Below, piece by piece: positions 45,050 through 59,635 of a DNA stretch of 64,000 bases (its first letter is position 1; every line of letters starts with the position of its first letter). Under the pieces are notes generated by a model that saw only the letters and a list, made by a program, of their open reading frames with translations, was not told the origin of the DNA and did no database searches. The position numbers were made by a program, and so were the translations under genes. The stretch spans positions 16,119,842-16,183,841 of the forward strand of contig CM022679.1 in assembly GCA_012295275.1 (NCBI GenBank), given 5' to 3'. This DNA comes from Chrysomallon squamiferum (Eukaryota > Mollusca > Gastropoda > Neomphalida > Peltospiridae).

Positions 45050-47350
45050 CCCCCAGTGGGATAGAGACAAAGCGAGATCTGTCCAGTGGCTGTTTGTTTA
45101 TTAAGGAATTTATTGTCAGAAGCAAATAACAAATTTTTTTTGTAAACAAACCAAAATAAATAAATTAATCAAAAATTTGTAATCATCAATGAATAATAAC
45201 AATGAAAATTACAACATTAAAACTGTTGGTTTTTGGGGTTTTTTTAAATTGCATTTGTTTATTTTTTAATAACATTTTTCTTAATCCTACTGATAAACAC
45301 CTGGTTAATATATCTATAGTTGCAGTTAATAAATGCTTTGGGTATACTTTTTCTCTTTTTTCTTCTTTTTTTGTTTTTAATAAATTTATTTATTTTTAAA
45401 TAACATTTTATTAATCCTAGAACTACAACAGTCACTTAATTCCTCAGTTTATGACATGTGATCTTAATGACATTAAAATGCTTTTTTACCAAAACCGACA
45501 TCGTATCGTTCAGTTTTGGATTGTTGAAGTCGGTGGCTATGACTTGCACATCGAAGTAGCTGCCAGACTGGATGTAGTCTGTGTAGGACGGCAGGTTCGT
45601 TGTGATGATACCATTGTCACGGTTGATTCGAAACGCACCACGAATTGAGTAGTTGGGACGGTCAGGATCAGGATCATAATAAACAATGTTGACAATGTCG
45701 TACAGTGTGCGATCGTATGGAGGAAGGTCATTGTCCTTGGCAACCACCCTGATGACTTGTTGTGATATCTGAGGGTTACTCTCAACTCCTATAATTTAAA
45801 AATATGTGTGTAAAATGAATTTTACATTTTCCAGGTTTTAAACAATAACAAAAGAAACAACACAGATTAATAAAACATTAATTACAATATGATATAAATA
45901 TTCAGCTTGGAATGTTTTGTACTTAATGTACAATTTTTCATTTATATATATTTTTTTTTTCTGATGTTTTTCATATTTAGAAATCTAAGTAAAATAGAAA
46001 TGAAATAAAAACAATAATATTAGGTAGGTGATTACAAACTTGCAACACACTTAGTCTGTTAAAGGTTTTTTTATTTTTGTATGCAGGAGATTATATTTGA
46101 AAAAGGAAAAAAAATCATCCAACAAGCTTGTTATGGAGCTGTCATCAAAGGCTGATGCTGTAAAAATTTAAAACTGGCTTGGCAGTACACACAATGTATT
46201 TACATTTTCTTCCATTTTCACTCAAAAATGTGTTTCAACAATAAAAAGAGGATATCAACTGTATAAAGATCATTTCTACTTCACATACCTAACAGTCTGA
46301 CTTTGTGTGGGAAGATGGGTCCATTGTCATTTTGATCAATTAGTTGAATTATGATGTACTGAACAACTGTCTTCTTAACCATTTCAGACTCTGTAAATGT
46401 CTGACGTTTTCTTCTCCCCCCTGCTGCAGGGGTTGCCTCCACACACACCAGGTACCTCTCCTGAAACTCTCGATCAAGTTTCCTCTTTGACAGTATCAAA
46501 CCTTTTTGCTTTTCTGACAAAAAGAAATTCTCCTTTGACCATTCTTTGCGACCTGAAATTTAATGAAAAATTGTAACTGAATTCTAATTCATGCAAACAT
46601 TATTAATTCTCACTCGATTTGTATTACTGTTATCAGAACTTTATTATTAATAAATCTTGTCAACAGATGTAAATAATTCAGTCACGTAAATTACACAAAA
46701 TCATTTAGCCAATGATGACATTGTAAGAAAAGAATTCCACTGCTACTTGGTATCAGCAAGGAGTGTTACATGCACCTGCCCACACACAGGTTTTGATACC
46801 AACAATTACAAAAAACAGGAACGGGAAATAATTAAAACATAATACTAATGAGAACAGATCAAGGAAGCTTTCAGTTATAAATGTTGTACATAGACTAATA
46901 CAGCATATGTTCCTACAAAATACATACTCCTTTTTAAATATATAATAATAATAATAATAACAGCAACAACAACAGTGATGATAACAATAGTAATAATTAA
47001 TAATAATAATAGTAATAGTAATAATGTTAATAACAATAATAATAATAAAAATAACAACAACAGTAATAATAATAATGATAATAATAATAGTAATAGTAAT
47101 AATATTAATAACAATAATAATAATAAAAATAACAACAACATTAATAATAATAATAATAATAACAGTAACAACTACACTAATAATAATAACAGTAATAATA
47201 GCAATAGCAATAGTAATAATAATAATAACGATAATAGTAATAATAATAATAACAGTAATAATAGCAATAGTAATAATAATAACAGTAATAATAGCAACAG
47301 TAATAATAATAATGATAATAATAATAGTAATAATAACAGTAATAATAGCA

Positions 47351-47404
<54 letters not shown>

Positions 47405-50400
47405 GCAATAAAGGTAATAATAATAATTGATAAATATGTATCTGTATTTTGAGACTGTATTACCCAAAACCTGGTTGCAGTAGTGTTAGAGAGAGGAGAC
47501 TTACATTCAGATGTGTCTTTGTATGGGTGGTAAGCTGCCTGGTTGACATGTATATCTGGGTCACACGCTTTCACCTGGTAAACACTGCTGTTTTCAGGAG
47601 AGTTCTCCAAAAATGTCACAACTACTGGATTGGGAACCTACAAGTAAAAAAATACAAAAATGTCTTAAATAATTATACTCTTTAATATTATTGTGATAAC
47701 CTAATTACTGTTTTTAATATTGTTATAATTAACTAGATTACGTTTTTTAATTATTGGTATTTATTTGTTTTGATATTATTGTGTTTTACTTAATTATTTT
47801 GTTTATAGTTTTTAATATTATCATGTATTAATTATTGCAACTATTATTTTTAATACTGTCATGACTTAATTATTGCTATTTATTATTTTTGACCCTCATG
47901 ACTCAGTTATTTTACTATTCTTAATATTATTATGACTTAATTATTCTCCTTATTGTTTTTGCTATTTTTATGATTTAATTATTCTACTGACTGTTTTTAA
48001 TTTTGTCATGATTTACTTACAGTTAACGGACACGAGTCAAATCTAGGAACGTTGTCGTCTGTGTCATTGACGAGGACCACGAGGTTTCTGTAGCTGATGA
48101 TAGAAGTGTTTGTACTGTCAGTAGCTGCCAGAATCAACTGAAAAAAATAACAATGGATAAATATGTATCTGTATTTCAAGACAATATACTTAATAAGAGT
48201 AACAATAATAATAAATACAACAGCTGCAACAACAACAACAACAACAATAATAATAATAACAAAAAGTAATAATAGTTATTATTATTACTTATTACAATAA
48301 TAAAAATAATAGCAATAATAATAAAATCATTTTTGAATTAGTTGTAGTAATCACAAAAAGAATGATTATTAATAATAATAAATACATTTTTTTTGTTTAT
48401 GATCTTATTTCATACACTAATCTTATTTTATAAAATCTTAGTTTCTGTGCATCTTTACAAACCTGTTATCTTATCATTATACTTTATCATTAGCAAAGAT
48501 TGATGTTCTAACAAAAAATGTAAAAAAATTACTGAACTATACACATTATATTTAGCTTATTCACTCATGACACCAAAGGTACAATTCAAGTAAAGTTTAA
48601 ACAACATCATCATCTTTTTACTTTAAACAATTCATTTTATTTTTTTCCATTTTTAAACCAAAAGGAGAAAGATATTTTTTATTTTATTTTTCCATTTATA
48701 CCTCATATTTGTCTCTCTTCTCGCGATCAAATGTGACTGTTGAAGTGATCACTCCGGTAGTGCTGTTCATGCTGAAGTAAATGTGGTCTTTGTTGATGGT
48801 GGTCAGGAAGCTGTAGATCACTGTAGAATTGGTTGACTTAGCTTTTGCTATTGTTTTCAGAACCACCTGAGGTGGTGGGTCATTCTGCAAAAACAAAGAC
48901 ACCCACTTTTATTTTATAAGGTTTTCCATTAGTCCTGTGAGCTTCTCTGTCATCATTTTAAAATAAGAGTAACAGGTAAACAGTTATCTGTGCAATGAGG
49001 AAAAATGGTAAAAGGACTACAGCACTTAAGAAATAAAATTTCTTGAATAAAAATTTTAATATTTGTATTTTGATAATTTATTCTTTGTGCCATACAAACA
49101 TCGTGCCATGTTATGCCATACAAACATCATGCCATGTTATGCCATACAAACATCATGCCATGTTGTGCCATACAAACATAATGCCATCATGCCATGTTAT
49201 GCCATACAAACATCATGCTACGTTGTGCCATACAAACATCATGCCATGTTATGCCATACAAACATCGTGCCATGTTGTGCCATACAAACATCGTGCCATC
49301 ATGCCATGTTGTGCCATACAAACAATGCCATGTTAAGCCATACAAACAATGCCATGTTGTGCCATACAAACAATGCCATGTTATGCCATACAAACATCAT
49401 GCCATGTTGTGCCATACAAACATCATGCCATGTTATGCCATACAAACATCATGCCATGTTGTGCCATACAAACAATGCCATGTTGTGCCATACAAACATC
49501 ATGCCATGTTATGCCATACAAACATCATGCCATGTTGTGCCATACAAACAATGCCATGTTGTGCCATACAAACATCATGCCATGTTATGCCATACAAACA
49601 TCATGCCATGTTATGCCATACAAACATCATGCCATGTTAAGCCATACAAACAATGCCATGTTATGCCATACAAACATCATGCCATGTTATGCCATACAAA
49701 CATCATGCCATGTTGTGCCATACAAACATCATGCCATGTTATGCCATACAAACATCATGCCATGTTATGCCATACAAACATCATGCCATGTTAAGCCATA
49801 CAAACAATGCCATGTTATGCCATACAAACATCATGCCATGTTATGCCATACAAACATCATGCAAACATCATGCCATGTTATGCCATACAAACATCATGCC
49901 ATGTTAAGCCATACAAACAATGCCATGTTATGCCATACAAACATCATGCCATGTTATGCCATACAAACAATGCCATGTTATGCCATACAAACAATGCCAT
50001 GTTGTGCCATACAAACATCATGCCATGTTATGCCATACAAACAATACCATGTTATGCCATACAAACAATGCCATGTTAAGCCATACAAACAATGCCATGT
50101 TGTGCCATACAAACATCATGCCATGTTGTGCCATGTTGTATCATACAAACATCGTGCCATGTTGTGCCATACAAACATTGTGCCATGTTGTGTCATACAA
50201 ACATCGTGCCATGTTGTGCCATACAAACATCGTGCCATGTTGTGCCATACAAACTCGTGCCATGTTGTCATACAAACATCAGTGCCATCATGCCATGTTG
50301 TGTCATACAAACATCATGCCATGTTATGCCATACAAACATCGTGCCATGTTGTGCAATACAAACATCGTGCATTGTCCAGCCAAAAATTACCTCACGAAC

Positions 50401-50667
50401 ATATGCCACCTGCCCTCTGCGAGGCACTGACCAGTCCGGAGTGCCGTCATCTAACTGACCACTCTTGATGTGGAAGGTCACTTCAGTTATGCTGTGCTTA
50501 GGTGGGTAGCCTCTGTCCTCTGCCCTCACTTTGATGAAGCGAGTGTCAGATAAGCCAGTCAGACTCGTTTTGGTGAACACGACTCCAGAACTGGGCCTAA
50601 TTCCAAAAAGTTCATTATCTGTAAAATTAAAAATCATAATAATGATGAATATTAGCAATAACAATAC

Positions 50668-50699
<32 letters not shown>

Positions 50700-51526
50700 T
50701 AACAACAGTAAAAACAACAAAAATGATAATAATGATAATAATAAAAACAACAACAACAACAATAATAAATTACAGTCATAAAGCCATTTCCGCAGATTTT
50801 AAAAGCAGACAACCTAGGTTCAGATTAAATTCTTAGCACAGGTAAAGATATGTTGCAGATAACACAATGGAGATATAAGCTGCAGATAACACAATGGAGA
50901 TATAAGCTGCAGACAACACAATGGAGATATAAGCTGCCGATGATACAGGTAACAGTATAAATTACACACAGCTTAGGTTAAGATATAAACACTGCAAAAT
51001 GTGCAATTAAGTACTTAAATAAATTAATGAACAATTGAATTAAATAAAATAAAATAATAAAATCAATAAATTATTAAATCAGTATTTAAATATCTCTAAA
51101 TATATATATAGAAAGAAATACTACCATCCATTGTATAAACAATTTGTGCATTGACTCCAGAATCATCATCGAGAGCGAGGATTTTGCCGACACTTGTACC
51201 AACTGGTGTTGTTTCAACCAAAGTTATCATGTACGGGTCTCCAGAGAACCTGGGAGCATTGTCATTCACATCCAGTATGTTGATCTCAACCTGACAGGCA
51301 AGTGAATGCATTGATTTATTTATACATAAAACTAAAATACGTACATGCATATATGCATTCATATATTAATATATAGATACAAACATACATAGCTACACAC
51401 ACACATACATATATACATATATACACACATACACATATACAGACACAAACACACACACACATATATGTATATATACAATCATATATACATACCTATATGC
51501 ATATATATATATACATACATAGATAA

Positions 51527-51571
<45 letters not shown>

Positions 51572-54500
51572 AAACACATATTTTATAAACATATGCAAAA
51601 CGATATTTTCTAACATTGACATGTATAGGTAACACATGATAAACAAGCACACATCACATACACATTTCAATACATATGCACAAACATACATAAACAAACA
51701 CACATACATGTGTGAAGGTATCTTCAACAATTGGTAAATCTACCCCTTCCCATACACACAAATATTTGCTGATGCATACAGATGCACATACACACAAATA
51801 CACAGATACACATATACTGACACAAATAAATATACACATACACAAACACAAACAAATATACCATACAGATGTACATAAAAGAGAAGTAATTTCAAAGACT
51901 TACTGGAACTGGTGTAACATGATAAACATAAAAGAGAAGTAATTTCACAGACTCACTGGAACTGTTGTAACATGATAAACACATATAGCACACAGACTCA
52001 CTGGAACTGTTGTAACATGATAAACATAAAAGAAAAGATAATTTCACAGACTCACTGGAACTGTTGTAACATGATAAACACATATAGCACACAGACTCAC
52101 TGGAACTGTTGTAACATGATAAACAAACACATATACCACACAGACTTACTGGAACTGTTGTAACATGATAAACTGCAGACTGCGGGTTGTCTCCTGGGTT
52201 GTCTCGAGCAGACACTAACAGATTATATCTCCTTTTCTTCTCAAAGTCCAGCTTGGCCGTCCTGCTCACTATCAGCAGACCCTGCACGAAGAACAGACAA
52301 CACAGATATTTCAACTAACCACTGTTTCACACAGACATTTACTTTGAATTTTTCAATAATTAAATATTTTGAGGCAACAAGTTAGTGATTTTGATTGTTT
52401 TGGATTGGATGATATTACTGTTTTTATTATTACTTTTATAAACATTTGTAATAGTAGTTTTCATTTTTTTACATTATACATATACGTTAACAATAAAATG
52501 TTTTGGCAAATTGACAAACAACTTTCATTTATTTCTTCATTTGTTCTTTCATTTGTTCATTTGTTCATTTGTTCTTTCATTTTGTCAGTTGCAGATGAAT
52601 TTATACATATATATGAATTTATACATTTACATATGTTACAAGTGAATAAATGAACAAATGAATGAACAAATGAATGAACAAATGAAGAAATAAATGAAAG
52701 TTGTTTGTCAATTTGCCAAAATATTTTATTGTTAACGATTTAAAATATGGTTTATATAGCATAATGATTTAAAACATTTTTTGATTATGATTATTATTAT
52801 TTATTTGTTTGTTTGTGTATTTGCGTGTTGTGTTTGGTAAAGTACCTTTTGATTGAAGATCTTGAAGTCTTCGTGTCCACTTCCTGACAGGATGTATTCA
52901 ACTCGGCCAAAGTTTCCGCTGTCTCGATCTTTAGCCGTTATGTACCCCACCACAGCCGGGTAGGCCTGGGACTCCGGCAGTTTGAATGAATACCTGGGCT
53001 GTGAACAAGAAAATTAAACTAACTTTATGGGAGGGGTTTTTCTGTAAAGATTTTCATAAAGTGAAATTAGTGGATCGTATCCTCCAAACAGATAGAGTTT
53101 ATATAAACCAGAACACACAAATTATATCTGAAGTGCAAGCGACGTGTAAAATTCTCTAGCAAACTAACATAAATATCTTTAATTTGAAAATGAAAACTTT
53201 TGTAAATGAACGTTGAGAATTACAAATGAGAATTAATAAAATATTACTGATTGGAACAGTGGTGGGTTGTCATTGATGTCGCTGATTTCAACGCGTATTG
53301 TTGTCAGTGCTTTTCGGCCGTCGGTACTTCTTGCCACTACTTGAACAGTAAAAACACGAATGTCTGACTCGTAGTCCAACTCTTTGCCTTTCTTAATAGT
53401 CACAGTACCTAGAATAAATATCACTTTTTCATTTGAAACAACTAACTAAAAACAATTAAAAACATAACTACTTTTGTAATTTTATTTTCCTTTTTAAAAT
53501 GAGTCAGTGAAAAAATGGAATATTATTGTTTAAGTAAATTCAAATATAAGCTTTTATAATGGTCACATTACCTGAAATTAATATCAGTTATTTATATTTT
53601 ATATATTTTTTATTTGAAACAGAAATTTTTAGAACATAAATACGACTTAAGTTTTTATTTTTTTTTTCTTGTTTTTTTTTTGTATATGGAAGAATTAATG
53701 AAAATTTTAAAATGAGTATTTAAATAAATTTGTAAGTATAGATTGGTACCATTTTTCAAAAAGATTGATTGGTCTTACAGTTGATAGTTTTATGAATATT
53801 TTTACTTTCCTTTTATTTTATTTTGTCATGAATGTTTCTCTATTTTGTTACTGATTATACAAATAAATTTCTTTTCATATAAGATATTTTATCAATACTT
53901 TATCATAAACATCTTCTCTTAAAGGGAAAAAAAAAATGGATGAAATCTTTCCCAAAGCCCAAACAAACCTGTTGTCTGGTCAACATTGAAGATACCAGGT
54001 GGGTGTTCTGTGTTCGGTACAATCCTGTAATCTCTCAGTGTGCATGCACAGACTGGGTCCCGGGCTATCAGAGTTGTGATTGGTTCATTTCGGATGTCTT
54101 CAGGAACTATGAACTGGTGGATTGGCCTCAGTTTGGTCCACGGGGGATCAAACACGATGGTGGAGACATTACTCGCCAGAATTATGATATTCACTGATGC
54201 TGTGATTAGAGAATATTTCATATTGTTATATAAATGTAATAACTAAAATATAAATACATATGTATACACACATATACACATTTAGATACAAACACATTTG
54301 TGTGTTCAGTCTTATACAAACATCATAATAACATACTAGATACAATTTTCCGAGATAAAAAATATTATTTGTGATTATCTTTCCATGTCTGTTTTGTCAT
54401 TTGTTGTTGACTTTTGTTAACCAGGTCTTTTTTGGGGGGGTTGGGGAATGTATGTTGTTGCAAAGGTTTTTTGGGGGGGTTGGTATATTGAGAAGTAAAG

Positions 54501-57252
54501 AAAACAAATAGTAAGTTTATTAACTGAATCTTGAATGGCAAACAATATCATAAACAGTTAGTGCAAGATTATTATTTTGTTCCTTCATTATATTTCTTCT
54601 GACTTACCATTAATTCAAACGAAACAATTTACAAGGGTTACTATGATAATAACTTACTTGTTGCTGTTTGTATTTTGCCTGCTGCTTTTAAATCCTGCAC
54701 CTGAACAGAAAACTGAATCTCTGCTGCCAAATCCCTGCTTAGGTTCATTGCTGTAGTGATCACTCCCGACTTGCCATTGATTACAAATGCTTTCTGGGTA
54801 ATAAATAAATCAACAAAGGATTAAATACTTAAAGTACCGTACTCAATCTCAAAACATATTTGGAATAGCAGAGAAAATGTCATCTTAAAGGCTTGCTACT
54901 TTATTGTCAAGGATCTTCAAAATTTGTTGTTTTTATTTTATACTTTGTTCATTTTAGTAAAGATTGATTGCCAGTAATATGCCAAGATCTTTTTCACAAA
55001 AAATGAAAAAAATAATAATAGTAATAACTTGAATATGTGTAAAATTTATTGAAAACTGTGTGAGCACATCATGGCTGATACACTTTGGTAAACACACATT
55101 TAAAAAAATACAAGTATTTTACTTGTAGAAACAATATTTAATATTTATTATATTCTCTAAAATAAATAAATATTTTAGAAACACTTCTTTGTTTTTTATT
55201 TACTCTAAAATAAAAACATACAGTAAAGAAATAATTTTAATATTTTATTATTTACTGTAAAATAAATACTCGTTTAGTATTATTATTAATTTTTTTATTA
55301 ACTCTAAAATAAACATAACAATTTACGAAATTATTTTTTAAAATATTTATTAGTTCTACCATATAGAAATTATTTTTATTCACTTAAAATAAATGCAGAC
55401 ATTCACTGACCCTGTAGTCAAACAGGCTGACAGAATGTATAAAGCTGCCTCCTTTGTTTCGAGCCTGCACAGTGTTTGTCAAGATGGAGTATTCGAGTTG
55501 ATGACCGCTATCAGCATCTGTAGCCTCGACAAACAGCACAGTGGTTCCAATAGGCTTAGCTGTGCAACAACAACAAATGTAATTTATATGACAGTTAGTT
55601 TAGAATTTTCAAAGATAATAGTTGTGAATATTAAAAAATAAATAAATAAATAAAATATTGTTATCTATATTATATCAACAATCAGCACAGAAGAATATAA
55701 ATGTGGTGTAAAATATTGGGTTGGGACAAAAACATTGTAAAATGTTCATATGTGACTGATTATATATGACAAATATAAAAGTGAACAAAATGGTGTATAT
55801 ATATGGTTGAATAAATCTGTGAATAAATATCTAAATATTATATTCTTTGGATTTCACTCAAAAAATGTTTTTGTACCAAATCAATACATAAAAATGTAGA
55901 TGCAATAATATGTCATCTACAATTATGAACACATCCATCAGACTATTTCCAGTTCTAGACTGTACTCCTCAATATGGTATTAAGTTGGTGCATAAGCTTT
56001 CTTGCATAATGTAAGGAACATATATATAATTGATAATAAAAAAAAAACTGACATACTTTCTTCAATATTTCTCAGGTAGTTAAGGGTTTTGAATACTGGG
56101 TCTTTGTTGTTTGCATCTGACAGGTGAACCACCACCGTGCTTGTTGCTGTTCTTGGTTGTGTACCTTGATCAGTGGCATACACCTGAACATACAGCAATA
56201 TCAAAACATTACAGAACTGCACAAATAAAACACAGAGCTTAATGTGCAAGGTATGTACTGTATGGTACAAGGTTCAGCAATATACAAATATTGAAAAACT
56301 CTGAAACATTGCAAATATATCGTGTGTTATAAGAGATCATTTTTTTATGTGTCTGGGTGTGTAAATGTCTGTATGTGTGAATATGGGAATGTTTGCATGT
56401 GAATGTATGTGCAGTATTGTAATAACAGCAGTTGATTAAATATGAATTTAAACAAATACATTAAAATAATGAAATGGTAATAGGGCCATCAATCTACAAA
56501 TTTTATTAAAATTATATTCTACATTTGAATATATATTTGCATATACAGACATATGTGTGTCTGTGTTTGTTTAATTATGTCTGTGAGCATGTGGATGAGT
56601 GAGTCAGCAAATGAATGAGTAAAATGAGTAGTAAATGAGTGTGCATGTAAATAAGTGATTCAGTGAGTGAGTCAGAATGTAGAGAGTCTAGGTAACAAAC
56701 TCACAGTGATCTGGTATTCCCTGACAACATCATAGTCAAAATTGACTTTCTTGCTGACAGTCATCAGTCCAGTTATTATGTTCAAGTCAAAGTTCTCATC
56801 TCCTCCTGAGGCAATTCGATAGAGAATCTTTCCATTGTCCCCAGTATCAGCATCAGTGGCCGCAATCTGCACCACCGAAGTATCTGTAACACAACCAAAT
56901 AGTGAGAGATTCCATCATTCATCTCTCTTTTTTCTGTCTACCAGTGCCTGTGTGTGGCTGGTTTAGGTGTTTATATTAATGCATATGTCTGTATAAATGT
57001 ATTTAAGTATGTATGTATGTGTGTGTATAATGTATGTTTTATATGTACCTAGGTATGTATCTATGTCTCTATGTATGTATATATGCATGTATGTACATAT
57101 GTATGTGTGTGCATGTACGAATAAGTATATGTGTAAGTGTATGTGTATATCTATGTATTGTGATGTATATATCTATGTCTATATGTATATATCGATGTAT
57201 ATATGTATATATCTATGTATGTATGTATGCATCATACAAACACATACATATT

Positions 57253-57287
<35 letters not shown>

Positions 57288-59591
57288 TTGTATGAATGTA
57301 AGAAATGTATGTTTAAAGATTATTTTATTTTAGAAAATTAAACTTTGGACAATAGTTAGGACCAGATTTAGCTGTAAGCTGAGCAAAGCTTCTTACTGTG
57401 ATCTCACTCACACAATATTACTTATTAGAGTTTCTACAGTTTAGATTCTGTATCAGCCCTGATAGTAAATACTTATTTGAAAGCATCTTACCTGGTGGGG
57501 TAACCTCACTTATTGTGTTTTCATATTTTGGCTTGGAAAACTTTGGCGAATGATTGTTTTCATTCTACAAGTTGAAAATAAATTATAAACATAAAACAAT
57601 TTTTTATTTTTTATTTACTAAAAATGTTATCATTACGTAATTTCTAAATGAATAAACAGTAACCCAGTAAACTAAGTAATTTTTATTGTCATTATAAAAT
57701 TTAAAAACACATTTTTTTGTTGACTATCATATTTAATTATCATAATTAATTTTTGAAAAATAAATGAATCTTAACAAAATAAATCTCTTTTTTTTTTCTG
57801 TGTGTGTATTTATCTCTAATACATGTTAATTTCTAATCTTCTATTTGAGTGTTTTGTTATGTGTTATATATTATAATACCTTATGATATAATAATGGATG
57901 TATTGCTTACCCTGACAGTTATTATAATTGTAGCAGTTGATGTGATGGGAGGGCTGTCATTGTCATTGGCCTCAATAATCAAGTTGAAACTAGCAAAGGA
58001 ATTGTAAAAATGTAAACAAAACAATAGATTTAACATCCTCCATTTCTTAAATAATGAGAGTAAAAAATATTTTATGTTTCTATATTCAGGATGTTGTGAA
58101 AACTAATTCGGTTTGAACTTACAAATAAATGTTCCTTTTTACTACAAATAAAAAAACAGTTTATAGTTTGAAGTTACAAACAAACAATTTATTATTAATG
58201 TATATAAATGACTCCACCTGAAGGTTAAATATTTAATCCAGAAAAATTTTAAGTTACAAATAAATGATCAATTTATTTAAAATTATCTGAAGCTACAATT
58301 AATGATCCATTTATTCACAATATCTGAACATACAAATATTTTATCTGGTCAAAAATGTTTGAACCTACAAATAATAATCCATTTGTTCTGAAAAAAAAAA
58401 GGTTTGATTTTACATTTTCATAAATTTTATAAATAATCTCTTTTCTCTTTGTATCCTTCCTAAAAGTTATAAAACAGATGATTTTTGTAGTGAATTGTTT
58501 ATCTTAGTGTTCGTGAAACCATCTTACTATCCCTGTTTGTTGACAGTTTGATCATAGTCCAGTTTGCGCTGTAGAGTCAGAATTCCTGAGTTCTGATCAA
58601 GTGAAAATGCATTGTCAGGGCTGTTCCCACTTCTTATTCTGTACGTCACAGTGCCTCCTTCAGGGTCTGAAGCCTGTAACAACAACAACAACAATAATAA
58701 CAAAAACAAAAAAGTACTAGTCAGTACTGTTAGTTATGTGAAACGGTTGAGTAGGTTTCAGTCTAAATTTCTTAATATATATAGATTTTTTTTTTTTTTT
58801 TTTAAAAGAAGAAATGTTTTTATTTTCTTTCTACACTACAAACTATGCTTGCTCTCCATTTCAAATATAATTGCTGTTTTCAAGTACGTTTTTGTAAATC
58901 CAATCCTATGCTTTATTCAAATGATTGTGAAAACTTTTTTTTAAATACAGATTTTTGGCACATCTCTATCATGAAGATGTTCATAGATAATCTGTACTTA
59001 TTAAAAGAAATGGACATAAAAAAAATATATAGTTATAGCTAGCTAATTATGTGATACCTTAATTTTATTTTTATTCTTTATTTTTAGCAAATAATGGTTT
59101 TAATAAAAAATATATATATATAATAATAAATTACAGTAAAACGTACATCTTAGAACAATACATACTCTACTAGCATGTATGAGTAAATGTACATTCTAAT
59201 TATTACACTTTAATCTTTTAAATTTGAATCAAAAATCTGTAAAAAAAAAAGTATGTGTGTTTTACTAAAATGTATCGAACCTTCACTTGGATTGTAGGCC
59301 GAAGTTCTAGACTAGTCTCAAAGGCAAACGTTCTGTAGATTTCCTTGTCAAACTGTGGACCAACATCGTTGACGTTGACAACATTCAAGACGAAGGGTAC
59401 TTCTGTGATTCTTGGAGGCGACCCCATGTCTGTTGCTAGGTACTGTATAGGATGCTCAGTCTGCTTTTCATAGTCCAGTGCTGACTTCAGTGTAATCACA
59501 CCAGTGGTTGAATTTACCCCAAAACTGCAACATAACAGATATATATGCCTGAACAGTAGTAGATAGTTAAAACAAAGACAGACAGACAAAC

Positions 59592-59635
<44 letters not shown>

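Noticed and set aside
46753-47619. 288-residue minus-strand frame
   Set aside because: Only its first part (the exon 47637-47505) is cadherin. The rest is a trinucleotide array after the splice donor.
49349-50458. 369-residue plus-strand open frame
   Set aside because: It consists of the 24-26-bp minisatellite. Residues repeat [13 protein letters not shown]-like words in every frame, and it overlaps a real minus-strand exon at its end.
54040-54246. Plus-strand frames over cadherin exon 14
   Set aside because: Antisense shadows of a well-supported exon with both splice sites.
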